The translations under genes and the position numbers were made by a program. This document shows, piece after piece, positions 34,601-42,586 of a DNA stretch of 64,000 nucleotides (the first letter of the stretch is position 1; every line of letters starts with the position of its first letter). The notes under the pieces are model-generated. The model had not been told where the DNA came from. It searched no databases and was given only the letters and a program-made list of their open reading frames with translations. Location of the stretch: the NCBI RefSeq assembly GCF_042683665.1, contig NZ_JBHUOO010000048.1. One strand, given 5' to 3'. This stretch comes from Leeuwenhoekiella polynyae. GTDB taxonomy: Bacteria; Bacteroidota; Bacteroidia; Flavobacteriales; Flavobacteriaceae.

Positions 34601-35765
34601 GGTCACGGTAATTTTAAAGGCAAATTCCGATAATTATAGCATTACAGTTTCTGATTCTGGAGTAGGTATTCACGAAGAAGAATTTGAGCATATTTTTAAC
34701 TGGTTTTACCATTCTAACAGTTCGGTCAAGCGCAGCGGTTCGGGCATAGGTCTTTCGCTTTCAAAACGTTTTGCAGAATTGCATGCAGGAACGCTTACGG
34801 TAAAAAGTAAAGAGGGGGAGGGGAGTACATTTACTTTAGAGTTGCCCTTTGACCTTGCTGAAGTGCCCCGTGAACAAATTGATAAAGCTTCAGATTCAGA
34901 TACTGTAAACGAGCAAATAGAGAAACCATTTGTTGCACATTCTGAACCAACATCCCGCGTTAAAAAAGCCTTATTGAATGGCGAAAAACAGCGAGAACTT
35001 ATCTTGCTGGTAGAAGATAATGAAGATATTCTTATAGTATTAGATGACATCTTAAGTGAAGAATATGATCTGATTCATGCTGTTAACGGGGAAGAAGGTG
35101 CTCAGATGGCCACTAAATTTATACCTGATCTAATTATCACAGATGTGATGATGCCTGTAAAAGACGGGATTGATATGTGTCATGAACTAAAACTCAATAA
35201 AGAAACATCACATATCCCTGTTATTATGCTTTCGGCAAAAAACAATACAGCAGTCAAGGTAAGCGGCTACAAGGAAGGAGCAGATGATTACCTTACTAAA
35301 CCTTTTGAACCTGCGTTGATAAGAGCGCGAGTGCGTAATCTTCTTGATAGTCGTAATATGCTAAAGCTTTACTTTAATCAAAATAGCGATCAAAACACTT
35401 TAAGCACAAGTGAAAGCCGGGTGTTGGATAAAGAGAAGGAGTTTTTGGCAGATTTTGAAAAGGCTGTTTTGAAGTTTAAGGATGCAGAGGGCTCAATCAT
35501 CGCGAAACTCACAAAAAATATGGGAATGAGCAGAACATCGCTGTATAAAAAAATCACCGTACTAACCGGAGAAAATATTAACAGTTATGTGCGTATCATC
35601 AAAGTGAATAAAGCAGCTCAGTTGATGCGGGAAGAGGGGTACAGTGTTTCTCAGGCTGCGACAGAAGTAGGATTTAGCAGCCCTAAGTATTTCAGAAAAA
35701 TCTTCAAAGAGCAATTTGGTAAGCTTCCGTCAGAGGTAACCACCTCATTTAATAAATTACTTTAA
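31665..35765 (+). CDS. Hybrid two-component system (HTCS) sensor/regulator
   Basis: This 1366-residue single-chain sensor and regulator starts with a signal peptide. A periplasmic sensor of two-bladed Reg_prop propellers follows (repeats such as LWIGSQNGLFVL and MWIGTRNGGLNIL), then a Y_Y_Y domain near 700-785. One membrane helix lies at about 790-812. A histidine kinase domain has phospho-His in GFSHELKTPLTL (about residue 851) and an ATPase with the G-box SGSGIGLSLSK. A receiver has phospho-Asp in IITDVMMP (about 1159), and an AraC-type DNA-binding domain ends the protein (about 1270-1366). It senses a glycan fragment and activates the susCD locus upstream of it. Confidence 0.97.
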   Translation: MRYFFSILLVFCFYVMPAQTLTKPAESIDDQLIFYNFDLSSGISNSYINSIEQDEFGFIWIGTIDGLNRYDGSDFKIYRHRAADSTSLFNNYIESLKNTDSEDLLILTDAGIDIYNDETDSFQNVHLLNNVTDNVSALAKRQKGGYFVGYYSEGVRIFDENNKMIASYRNRKEDPSSLSYNEVSSLLSQGDSILWVGTFRKGLNRIDLKKNTVNRLWFDKQSLADEQPGVRALHLDKAGNLWIGSQNGLFVLKTDGSFRTLGTGGPNALSDTEILSFAEDNQGRMWIGTRNGGLNILKIDSFLNKSAVPEITQFLPRKDGSSVYNRTVSALKLDRGGNMWIGTSNGLNFVNPQGEPIKLIDGESSVWGLLSHMRIGSLATSKTGNVFIGTDGGGIDLYHAKSGKITPFAVTGKGEKGLSNDYVISLLEDSKKRLWAGTYKGGLNKLENDIWSHYLQGDQVDGNDVRTIFEDSQHRIWVGTNRGGLYKYDDKNDIFEYVEILGKLDVRAIDEDSKGNLWMATYSDGILKYNPVIKVVTKYDSRILKGLPSDIFFSLVLVSDDELLAGSRFGGLVKFNIKDQSFSVINEQNGLPNTTINSIVPYNSEEVWISTNYGLSSYNFKTNEVSNLLNQSSIQKGEFNIGAAIRDQKGNLWFGGNKGLNVFNPDNLYGEGTVYGILFKDLKINNESVAVKPGGAHAILSKTLNDIETLKLTYKENLFSIDFALIKYPFSQDVVYSYRLEGYNDNWVDLSTNNRINFTNIPAGKYNLIIKAMEQSGHVVQKELPIIITPPFWLTWPAYILYMLLAILFIYAISIYYSERVKLKNSLVFEKKQRQLEHDFNEERLRFFSGFSHELKTPLTLILAPLDILAGELKSSRHHARIDLIKRNASDLLVSINRLLDFRKTEEGLSKLYIQHYDLVNTLKYWTSLHKNAADVKKIDLQFETEFDELQVVNDVDKLQIILNNLISNALKYTLEGGEVTVILKANSDNYSITVSDSGVGIHEEEFEHIFNWFYHSNSSVKRSGSGIGLSLSKRFAELHAGTLTVKSKEGEGSTFTLELPFDLAEVPREQIDKASDSDTVNEQIEKPFVAHSEPTSRVKKALLNGEKQRELILLVEDNEDILIVLDDILSEEYDLIHAVNGEEGAQMATKFIPDLIITDVMMPVKDGIDMCHELKLNKETSHIPVIMLSAKNNTAVKVSGYKEGADDYLTKPFEPALIRARVRNLLDSRNMLKLYFNQNSDQNTLSTSESRVLDKEKEFLADFEKAVLKFKDAEGSIIAKLTKNMGMSRTSLYKKITVLTGENINSYVRIIKVNKAAQLMREEGYSVSQAATEVGFSSPKYFRKIFKEQFGKLPSEVTTSFNKLL

Positions 35766-35964
35766 CAGTTGGTGATTAAAACATAATAGTATTTCCAGTT
35801 TTGTTTTATTTCTTTTAGTGAATACTTAAGTCATAGCAATATAATTTATCATCTTATTAAATGTTAGCTTTAGTCTATTAAATAACGTTAATACCAGAGA
35901 GCAAGTCTGTCGTATCACGTAAATTAGAAGTTTTGACAGCTGTCAGTTTATTAAATATCAAATT

Positions 35965-36783
35965 ATGCAAAAACCAAATGAACGTCTAAAAGGTCAAACC
36001 GCAATAGTTACTGGTTCAAGTTCGGGTATAGGTGCTGCCGTAGCGCTTGCTTTAGGAAGAGATGGTGCTAATGTGGTTGTCAATTATAACTCTTCAAAAG
36101 AAGAAGCAAATAAGGTAGCAGATAAAATAAATAAAGATAGCACCTGTGGGGAGGCCATAGTAATACAATGCGATGTTAGTAAAGAAGATCAGGTTCAGGC
36201 TATGTTCAAAGAAACAATAGAGAAATTTGGAACCGTAGATATTTTGGTTGCCAATAGCGGCTTGCAAAAAGATGCACCTCTTCATGAGATGACTTTAAAA
36301 GACTGGCAACTGGTTATAGATGTCAATCTTACCGGGCAGTTTCTGTGCGCGCGGGAAGCTATACGCGAATTTATGCGCCGTGGTATGCGCAAGGATGTCT
36401 CTAAATCTTTAGGCAAAATCATCCATATGAGTTCTGTACATCAGATCATTCCGTGGGCAGGACATACTAATTATGCAGCTTCAAAGGGAGCGATCGTTAT
36501 GTTGATGGAAAGTATTTGCCAGGAGTATGCTCCTCTTAAAATACGATGTAACAGCATTGCTCCGGGAGCGATAAAAACAGATATTAATAGAGATGCCTGG
36601 GAAACCGAAAGTGCACTCAATAAATTGAATAAGCTGATTCCGTATAAACGTATAGGAGTGCCAGAAGACATAGGCAGTACGGCTGCCTGGTTGGCATCAG
36701 ATGAATCAGAATATATTAATGGCACTACTCTGTTTGTTGACGGAGGGATGACGTGCTATCCAGGATTTACAACAAATGGTTAG
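35965..36783 (+). CDS. Short-chain dehydrogenase, glucose 1-dehydrogenase-like
   Basis: This cytoplasmic 272-residue SDR has the cofactor loop TGSSSGIG at residues 16-23. The catalytic Ser is in HMSSVHQI (about 156), with Tyr170 and Lys174 in NYAASK, and the end GTTLFVDGGMTCYPG resembles glucose 1-dehydrogenases. Basic residues after the second strand are not obvious enough to choose NAD or NADP. Its last 8 bases overlap the next gene (an MGH1-like glycosidase), so the two are translated together. A role in oxidising a sugar released by that enzyme is likely. Confidence 0.88.
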   Translation: MQKPNERLKGQTAIVTGSSSGIGAAVALALGRDGANVVVNYNSSKEEANKVADKINKDSTCGEAIVIQCDVSKEDQVQAMFKETIEKFGTVDILVANSGLQKDAPLHEMTLKDWQLVIDVNLTGQFLCAREAIREFMRRGMRKDVSKSLGKIIHMSSVHQIIPWAGHTNYAASKGAIVMLMESICQEYAPLKIRCNSIAPGAIKTDINRDAWETESALNKLNKLIPYKRIGVPEDIGSTAAWLASDESEYINGTTLFVDGGMTCYPGFTTNG

Positions 36784-39415
36784 GAAAAATACAGAAGAAC
36801 AAAAAAGATTAGATTCCCATTATTCAGGTAATGAAGACTGGTTGCATTGGGGTCCTTATTTAAGCGAAAGACAGTGGGGTACTGTACGTGAAGATTACAG
36901 CGCTAACGGTAATGCCTGGGGCTATTTTCCGCACGATCACGCGAGAAGTAGGGTCTACAGATGGGGAGAAGATGGTTTGGCAGGTTTTACAGATCGCTAT
37001 TGTAACGTGTGCTTTGGCCTTGCTTTATGGAATGGGAAAGATTCTATATTAAAAGAGCGCTTGTTTGGCCTAACAGGTCCAGAAGGTAATCACGGTGAAG
37101 ATGTAAAGGAACTCTATTATTATTTAGAGAATACGCCTACGCATTCTTATATGAAGCACCTTTATAAGTACCCTCAAAATGAATATCCATATGGGGACCT
37201 GGTGACTAAAAATCAAAGTCGAAGCAGAAAGGATGATGAGTACGAGATTTTAGATACCGGTCTGTTTGATAACAATGAATATTTTGACGTTGTTACCGAA
37301 TATGCAAAAGCAGGCCCTGATGACATTTGCATTAAGATTTCAGTAACAAACCGAAACGCTAAGGCTGCAGAATTACATGTCTTACCTACCTTGTGGATTC
37401 GTAATTTCTGGAGTATTAGAGATATGCCTTTTAAGCCTTCCATAATGAAGAATAAGAATGGCAAATCACCTTCGGTACACATAAAGCATCCGTATACGGG
37501 AGATTATAATTTATATTTTGAAAAGCCCGATCACCAGCTTTTTACCGAAAATGAAACCAATGATGAGCGTTTATATTTGCAAACAAACGACCATCCTTAC
37601 AAAAAAGATTTCTTTCATAAAACAGTAGTCAATAACGACTACAGTCTGGCAAAAAAGAAACAGGAAGGAACCAAGTTTGCACCGCATTATGAGCGCAATG
37701 TCAAGGCTGGAGAAACGGTAGTTTTCAAACTAAGATTAACTAATGCTGATTTAAAAGATGATGCATTTGGTTTAGAATTTGATTCCCTTTTTGAAAAGCG
37801 AGTTCAGGAGTGTTTAGACTTTTATGAAGGTGTTAATCAAGTAAAAGATGAGGAGGCTAAAGAAATTCAGCGTCAGGCTTTTGCAGGTTTATTATGGTCT
37901 AAGCAATATTACAACTACGAAGTAGAACAGTGGCTTAAAGGAGATCCTAAAGTTTCTACACCCCCGCAAGAACGCTATCACGGGCGTAACAGCAACTGGA
38001 AAACCTTGCGGAATCATGATATTCATCTGATGCCAGATTCTTGGGAATATCCGTGGTATGCTGCTTGGGATAGTGCATTTCATTGCATTACAATGGCTTA
38101 TATAGATCCGGAGTTTGCAAAAAAGCAGTTGCTACTTTTTACTAAAGAATGGTATATGGCTCCTAACGGTCAGATACCTGCTTACGAGTGGAACTTTAGT
38201 GATGTTAATCCGCCTACACAAGCTTTTGCAGCGCTACAGATTTATAAGATAGAACGGGATACTGCCGGGAAAGAAGATATAGATTTTCTTAAGCGCATGT
38301 TTAATAAACTATCGCTCAACTTCAACTGGTGGGTAAATCAGGAAGACCGCAGACAGAATAATGTTTTTCAGGGTGGCTTTTTAGGTCTTGATAACATTGG
38401 AGTTTTTGATCGCAGTAGTGGTATTCCCGGTAACGCGACATTAGAACAAGTAGACGGTACCTCTTGGATGGCGCTTTATTGCCTGAATATGCTTGAGATT
38501 TCAATTAAAATAGCATTAGTAGACCCTTCCTATGAAGATATGGCAACCAAGTTTTTTGGTCACTTTATCTTTATTGCTGAAGCTTTAAACAAACTCAATG
38601 AAGATTATGAAGGGACCTGGGATGAAGAAGAAGGTTTCTTCTATGACAAGTTGGTTTTTGAAGACGGAAGCTTCCAGCCTATAAAAGTGCGTTCTATAGT
38701 TGGGATCATGTCTCTAATCGCTGTTTTACATATTAAGAGAGAGACTTTAGATCGTCTGCCTAATTTTAAATACAGTGTCAACTGGTTTAGAAAATACCGA
38801 ATGGCAAACCTGAAGTATATGGTTATTCAGGAATTTTCTGATGATTCAGATTTACTCTTGGCTCTTGTTCCTAAAGAGCGTGTTGAGATCATGTTAAGTG
38901 CAGTTTTTGATGAGAAAGAATTTTTGAGTGAGCACGGTTTGCGTTCATTGTCTAAAATTCATGAAAAAACCTATAAAATAGATATTGACGGATCTAATTA
39001 TGAGATAAAGTACGAGCCGGCAGAATCTGAGTCTTCTATGTTTGGAGGAAATTCTAACTGGAGAGGCCCTGTGTGGATGCCATTTAATTATCTGTTTGTT
39101 ACAGCAATTAAGGAATTTAGAGATTATTACGGTAAGGATCTTGAGGTTGAGTACCCTAAGGGAAGTGGAGAGATCTTGAGTCTTAATGACATCAGGAATG
39201 ATTTGATGAAGCGTCTGCTAACCCTTTTTCATACCGACGAAAATGGAGACCGACCGATAAACGCACAGCACAAGGAGATTTATAAAGATCCTCATTTTAA
39301 AGACCTAGTTTTGTTTTATGAGTATTTTCATGGTGATACGGGTAGAGGAGTAGGAGCTTCACATCAAACAGGTTGGACTGCTCTTATTGCAAACATGATC
39401 CATGAAATATATTAA
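36776..39415 (+). CDS. MGH1-like glycoside hydrolase (GH63-related glucosidase)
   Basis: This 879-residue protein lacks a signal peptide, so it is cytoplasmic. It has the long N-terminal beta-rich part and a C-terminal (alpha/alpha) barrel seen in GH63-related glucosidases. Motifs include WEYPWYAAWDSAFHCITMAY and GQIPAYEWNFSDVNPPTQA around residues 420-485, and NSNWRGPVWMPFNYLF near 760-775, where acid residues of these barrels lie. Its ATG overlaps the SDR stop by 8 bases. Together they may process an imported glucoside or a compatible solute. Substrate is not known. It may be only loosely linked to the PUL, which uses secreted enzymes. Confidence 0.82.
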   Translation: MVRKNTEEQKRLDSHYSGNEDWLHWGPYLSERQWGTVREDYSANGNAWGYFPHDHARSRVYRWGEDGLAGFTDRYCNVCFGLALWNGKDSILKERLFGLTGPEGNHGEDVKELYYYLENTPTHSYMKHLYKYPQNEYPYGDLVTKNQSRSRKDDEYEILDTGLFDNNEYFDVVTEYAKAGPDDICIKISVTNRNAKAAELHVLPTLWIRNFWSIRDMPFKPSIMKNKNGKSPSVHIKHPYTGDYNLYFEKPDHQLFTENETNDERLYLQTNDHPYKKDFFHKTVVNNDYSLAKKKQEGTKFAPHYERNVKAGETVVFKLRLTNADLKDDAFGLEFDSLFEKRVQECLDFYEGVNQVKDEEAKEIQRQAFAGLLWSKQYYNYEVEQWLKGDPKVSTPPQERYHGRNSNWKTLRNHDIHLMPDSWEYPWYAAWDSAFHCITMAYIDPEFAKKQLLLFTKEWYMAPNGQIPAYEWNFSDVNPPTQAFAALQIYKIERDTAGKEDIDFLKRMFNKLSLNFNWWVNQEDRRQNNVFQGGFLGLDNIGVFDRSSGIPGNATLEQVDGTSWMALYCLNMLEISIKIALVDPSYEDMATKFFGHFIFIAEALNKLNEDYEGTWDEEEGFFYDKLVFEDGSFQPIKVRSIVGIMSLIAVLHIKRETLDRLPNFKYSVNWFRKYRMANLKYMVIQEFSDDSDLLLALVPKERVEIMLSAVFDEKEFLSEHGLRSLSKIHEKTYKIDIDGSNYEIKYEPAESESSMFGGNSNWRGPVWMPFNYLFVTAIKEFRDYYGKDLEVEYPKGSGEILSLNDIRNDLMKRLLTLFHTDENGDRPINAQHKEIYKDPHFKDLVLFYEYFHGDTGRGVGASHQTGWTALIANMIHEIY

Positions 39416-39436
39416 TAGTAATTGAACCTCAATATC

Positions 39437-39880
39437 ATGAAAATCGCCTATATTTTTCTAATTAACTTATTCTTTTTACACACGATGACAGCGCAAGATT
39501 TTAAACTTACTAAAGATCACGATGCCCTTTTGGTTAAAGATTTAGATAAAGCCGCAGCTTTTTACAGTGATATTTTGGGGCTACCTGAGATTGATAATGC
39601 AGGTTTGGGACCAAAATTCAGATGGTTTGCTTTAGACAACAACGTTCAGATTCATTTGATAGAAAGTGATGAAGCGTTTAAGCCACATAAAGGAGTGCAT
39701 TTAGCTTTGAATATTAATGATCTTGATGGTTTTATGAAGTTTTTGAAATCTAAAAATATTCCTTTTGAGAATTGGCCAGGAGAAACCGGTACTACAAACA
39801 CAAGACCTGATGGTGTACGACAAATATATCTTACAGATCCAGATGGATATTGGATAGAAATAAACACCAATAAGCTCTAA
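39437..39880 (+). CDS. VOC-family (glyoxalase-like) protein, exported
   Basis: I use the ATG at 39437 rather than the in-frame TTG at 39422, as it starts the signal peptide (MKIAYIFLINLFFLHTMTAQ). The remaining 127 residues form one vicinal-oxygen-chelate unit: DHDALLVKDLDKAAAFYSDI, a central HLAL strand, and DPDGYWIEINTNK with the metal-ligand Glu. It is unusual for VOC proteins to be exported, so it may bind a metal or small molecule in the periplasm. It lies 21 bases after the glycosidase and 8 before the antiporter gene, apparently in one transcript. Confidence 0.85.
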   Translation: MKIAYIFLINLFFLHTMTAQDFKLTKDHDALLVKDLDKAAAFYSDILGLPEIDNAGLGPKFRWFALDNNVQIHLIESDEAFKPHKGVHLALNINDLDGFMKFLKSKNIPFENWPGETGTTNTRPDGVRQIYLTDPDGYWIEINTNKL

Positions 39881-39888
39881 AAAAATCT

Positions 39889-41136
39889 ATGGATTTTTAT
39901 CTAATCACAGCAATTTTAGTAGGGCTTGCCGCAATCTTTGGTTATATAAACGTACGTTTTCTTAAGCTGCCTAACACCATAGGTTTGATGTTGATTACGC
40001 TTCTGTTTACATTAGGAGTTTTAGGTATCGCCTATTATGATGATACCTTGCTAGAGGCAGAAAAGGAAATTATTAGCAGTATAGATTTTGAGAAAGTATT
40101 GCTTGACGGTATGTTGAGCTTTTTACTTTTTGCAGGAGCACTACACACCAATTTTGAACAACTTAAAGTGCAGCGCTGGCCGGTAATCGTATTTGCAACA
40201 GTAGGCGTTTTAACCTCAACATTTCTTGTTGGTGGCGCTTTATATTATGTTTTGATGGTGTTAGGACTGGGGGTTGACTTTATTTATTGTTTGTTATTTG
40301 GAGCGTTGATCTCACCTACAGACCCAATAGCAGTATTGGGAATTCTCAAAAAAGCAGGCGCACCTAAAAATTTAGAAACCAAAATAGTAGGAGAATCTCT
40401 ATTTAATGATGGAGTCGGTGTCGTGGTATTTCTTACCATTTTTAAAATAGCCGGATCGTCAGATCCGGTTACTCCTGGTGATATTTTAGAGTTATTTGGT
40501 CTTGAAGTTTTAGGGGGTATTGGATTGGGTTTAGGAATAGGGTATTTAACTTACAAATTGCTAAAGTCTATAGATGATTATGATATTGAAGTGATCATCA
40601 CACTTGCGGCAGTTATGTGCGGCACAGTAGCAGCGCAAAAGCTTCATATGTCTGCGCCGCTAGCAATGGTAACTGCAGGACTTGTAGTAGGAAACGATAC
40701 AGCACGTAAACACACGATGTCTGAACTTACCGAAACTTATGTAGATAAATTCTGGGAGCTCATAGATATCTTATTAAATACGATCCTGTTTGTATTGATA
40801 GGTATGGAAATGCTAATCATAAGCTTTGAAGTGACGGCGATTATTGCAGGTTTAATTGCGATCCCAGTCGTGCTGATTTGTAGATATATTTCATTATTAA
40901 TCCCTATCAACTTTTTTGAAAAACATCTCAATTTTGTACCGCGTACTGATGTTATCATGACGTGGGGTGGCCTTCGAGGAGGAATTTCAATCGCGTTAGC
41001 GCTTAGTCTCACTCAAGATATGCATCGTGAACTATTCTTAGTAATTACTTATATTATTGTGATCTTTTCAATTCTTGTGCAGGGGCTTACAGTAGGTTCT
41101 GTGATTAAAAAACTTGGAGTCAATAAGGCTAAATAG
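39889..41136 (+). CDS. Na+/H+ antiporter, CPA1/NhaP type
   Basis: This 415-residue inner-membrane protein has about 12 hydrophobic segments. It has the CPA1 signatures LLFGALISPTDPIAVLGILK and VGESLFNDGVGVVVF, whose Asp residue pairs with the transported ion, and the late motif TWGGLRGGISIALALS. It exports sodium or potassium in exchange for protons. It follows the VOC gene by 8 bases and ends at a very strong bidirectional terminator. It is the second Na+/H+ antiporter in the window, after nhaB. Confidence 0.94.
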   Translation: MDFYLITAILVGLAAIFGYINVRFLKLPNTIGLMLITLLFTLGVLGIAYYDDTLLEAEKEIISSIDFEKVLLDGMLSFLLFAGALHTNFEQLKVQRWPVIVFATVGVLTSTFLVGGALYYVLMVLGLGVDFIYCLLFGALISPTDPIAVLGILKKAGAPKNLETKIVGESLFNDGVGVVVFLTIFKIAGSSDPVTPGDILELFGLEVLGGIGLGLGIGYLTYKLLKSIDDYDIEVIITLAAVMCGTVAAQKLHMSAPLAMVTAGLVVGNDTARKHTMSELTETYVDKFWELIDILLNTILFVLIGMEMLIISFEVTAIIAGLIAIPVVLICRYISLLIPINFFEKHLNFVPRTDVIMTWGGLRGGISIALALSLTQDMHRELFLVITYIIVIFSILVQGLTVGSVIKKLGVNKAK

Positions 41137-41172
41137 TAAGAATTATATGACCTAATTTGATTAGATAAAAGT

Positions 41173-41220
41173 AAAAGCATAAAAAAACCGTTAGGAAACT
41201 AACGGTTTTTTTATGCTTTT
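41173..41220. terminator. 22-base perfect-stem bidirectional terminator
   Basis: The arms at 41173-41194 and 41199-41220 are perfectly complementary over 22 bases around a GAAA tetraloop. Each arm contains a seven-base A or T run, so it works as an intrinsic terminator on both strands. It ends the antiporter transcript. Confidence 0.95.
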
Positions 41221-41272
41221 AAGTAATTATTTTTTCAATATTCATTATTTAAAATAATAAATATGTTTATTT

Positions 41273-41392
41273 TTGAACAAGTATAAATTTTAGCATTGAT
41301 GAAGCTAAAAGTATGTCAGGTTGGGTTTAGGGACTCGTTTATTATGAACATTAGACCTGACTAGTTGAAGCCTCCGAAAGGAGGCTTTTTTA
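41273..41392 (+). ncRNA. Candidate orphan small transcript (sRNA or 21-residue ORF)
   Basis: This stand-alone unit lies between two convergent genes. There is a promoter-like TTG at 41273-41275 and an AT-rich -7 region ending TTTTAGC at 41288-41294. GTCAGGT (41315-41321) pairs with ACCTGAC (41355-41361), and a perfect terminator stem AAGCCTCC-GAAA-GGAGGCTT (41368-41387) follows with Ts. An ATG at 41299 opens a 21-codon frame (MKLKVCQVGFRDSFIMNIRP plus one residue) that stops at 41364, just before the terminator. I cannot decide between RNA and peptide. Confidence 0.5.
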
Positions 41393-41400
41393 TTGGCGCC

Positions 41401-41468
41401 GCCAAAGGGTTTAATACCCCGAGGCTTGCCTCGAAATTGAAAATTTGTTTCTAACGAATGCCTCATGG
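41401..41468 (+). repeat. Dispersed repeat, copy 2
   Basis: This is the compact copy of the repeat also present at 15046-15129. GCCAAAGG is followed by TTGCCTCGAAATTGAAAA (41426-41443) and, with only one base between, TTGTTTCTAACGAATGCCTC (41445-41464). The sequence on its right repeats CTTGCCCCGAGG, which mirrors CCCCGAGGCTTGCC on its left. Confidence 0.85.
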
Positions 41469-41520
41469 GCTTGCCCCGAGGTAGTTTACTGGAGGCTTAC
41501 TGGGTTATTTCATCTTAACA

Positions 41521-42576
41521 TTACTCAGCGCGCTCCAGACCTTCATCTATGCGCTCTTCAACCTCCTCATCGATTTCAGAATCAATTTCTGGTTTTTCAA
41601 CTTTTTCCCCGTTTTCTAACCAAAACGTGAAAAACATAGGATAGTGATCAGAGCCTATATTAGGAAGTCGCAGCATACGATCTACCACAATATTTTTTGA
41701 ATGAAATAAATGATCTATAGGGAAACGTAAATACCAGTAGTCTGCATGAAAGGTGGGGAATAAACCTCTGCCAATTCTGGGGTCTATGAGTCCGGTGATT
41801 TTTGCAAACAATCTACTTACCCGAGACCAAACCACATCGTTGAGGTCGCCACACACCAGAATAGGGTGGTCAGCGTCTAACTCACGTACTGCTTTACCTA
41901 CAATTAGAAGTTCTGCATCGCGTTCTTCTGAGGTTTCATTTTCAGTAGGGCTGGGAGGTGCCGGATGAACACAAATTAGCTCCAGAGGTTTATCGCTTCC
42001 GAAGTAAACTTTAGTGAAAATGGAAGGTACATCTTTCTCTACCAGATAATTAACCTGAGTTTCCGCCAACTCATATTTGCTATACAGATGCATTCCGTAG
42101 AAATTATCTAAAGGAACTCGTACGATATTAGGATACTCTTTTTCTAATTCTTTTAAACCGTTTTCCCAGTTCTTGTCAGTTTCCATAACAAGTAAAATAT
42201 CTGGAGTATGTATGTTGACTTGCTCTATAAGTTTACCGTATTCTTCATTGGTTTGTAAAACATTAGAACTTAATAGGCTTATTTGTCTTAAAGAATCAGG
42301 ATTGTCTGGTTTTGAATCGCGCAGGGGATAAAAATGAGTATATGGAAAAATGACATAAAGCTGAAACGCAAAAGCTGCAAGCAGGCTAATAGCTACAATG
42401 TACTGCCATTCACTTACCGGAAATTCAAAAATAGCCAACAGTGCAATAACTAGGGCTTGAAGAAAACAGCTTTGAACTCTTATAAAATCCCAGCCTCTAA
42501 TAATCCAGTGAGTTCCTTGAGTAAGTGGTAAAAGCGCAATTAGTATTAAAAATAAGGCGAATCCGTATAAAACCAT
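41521..42576 (-). CDS. Membrane-anchored endonuclease/exonuclease/phosphatase-family protein
   Basis: Three N-terminal membrane helices (about residues 3-19, 38-54 and 58-78) are followed by an EEP domain to the C-terminus, 351 residues in all. Catalytic-type motifs are VMETDKNWE (metal Glu), VCGDLNDVVWS (Asp-x-Asn) and GSDHYPMFF (catalytic Asp-His). The domain should face the periplasm; targets could be a nucleic acid, a phosphoinositide-like headgroup or another phosphodiester. The C-terminus is glutamate-rich (residues 325-351). It lies 10 bases downstream of gldA on the same strand and is probably co-transcribed. Confidence 0.88.
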   Translation of the reverse strand: MVLYGFALFLILIALLPLTQGTHWIIRGWDFIRVQSCFLQALVIALLAIFEFPVSEWQYIVAISLLAAFAFQLYVIFPYTHFYPLRDSKPDNPDSLRQISLLSSNVLQTNEEYGKLIEQVNIHTPDILLVMETDKNWENGLKELEKEYPNIVRVPLDNFYGMHLYSKYELAETQVNYLVEKDVPSIFTKVYFGSDKPLELICVHPAPPSPTENETSEERDAELLIVGKAVRELDADHPILVCGDLNDVVWSRVSRLFAKITGLIDPRIGRGLFPTFHADYWYLRFPIDHLFHSKNIVVDRMLRLPNIGSDHYPMFFTFWLENGEKVEKPEIDSEIDEEVEERIDEGLERAE

Positions 42577-42586
42577 TAGGGTGAGT

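Noticed and set aside
36776..36783. Frameshift fusing the SDR and the MGH1-like gene
   Set aside because: The 8-base overlap is a normal translational-coupling overlap, and both proteins are full length with complete motifs.
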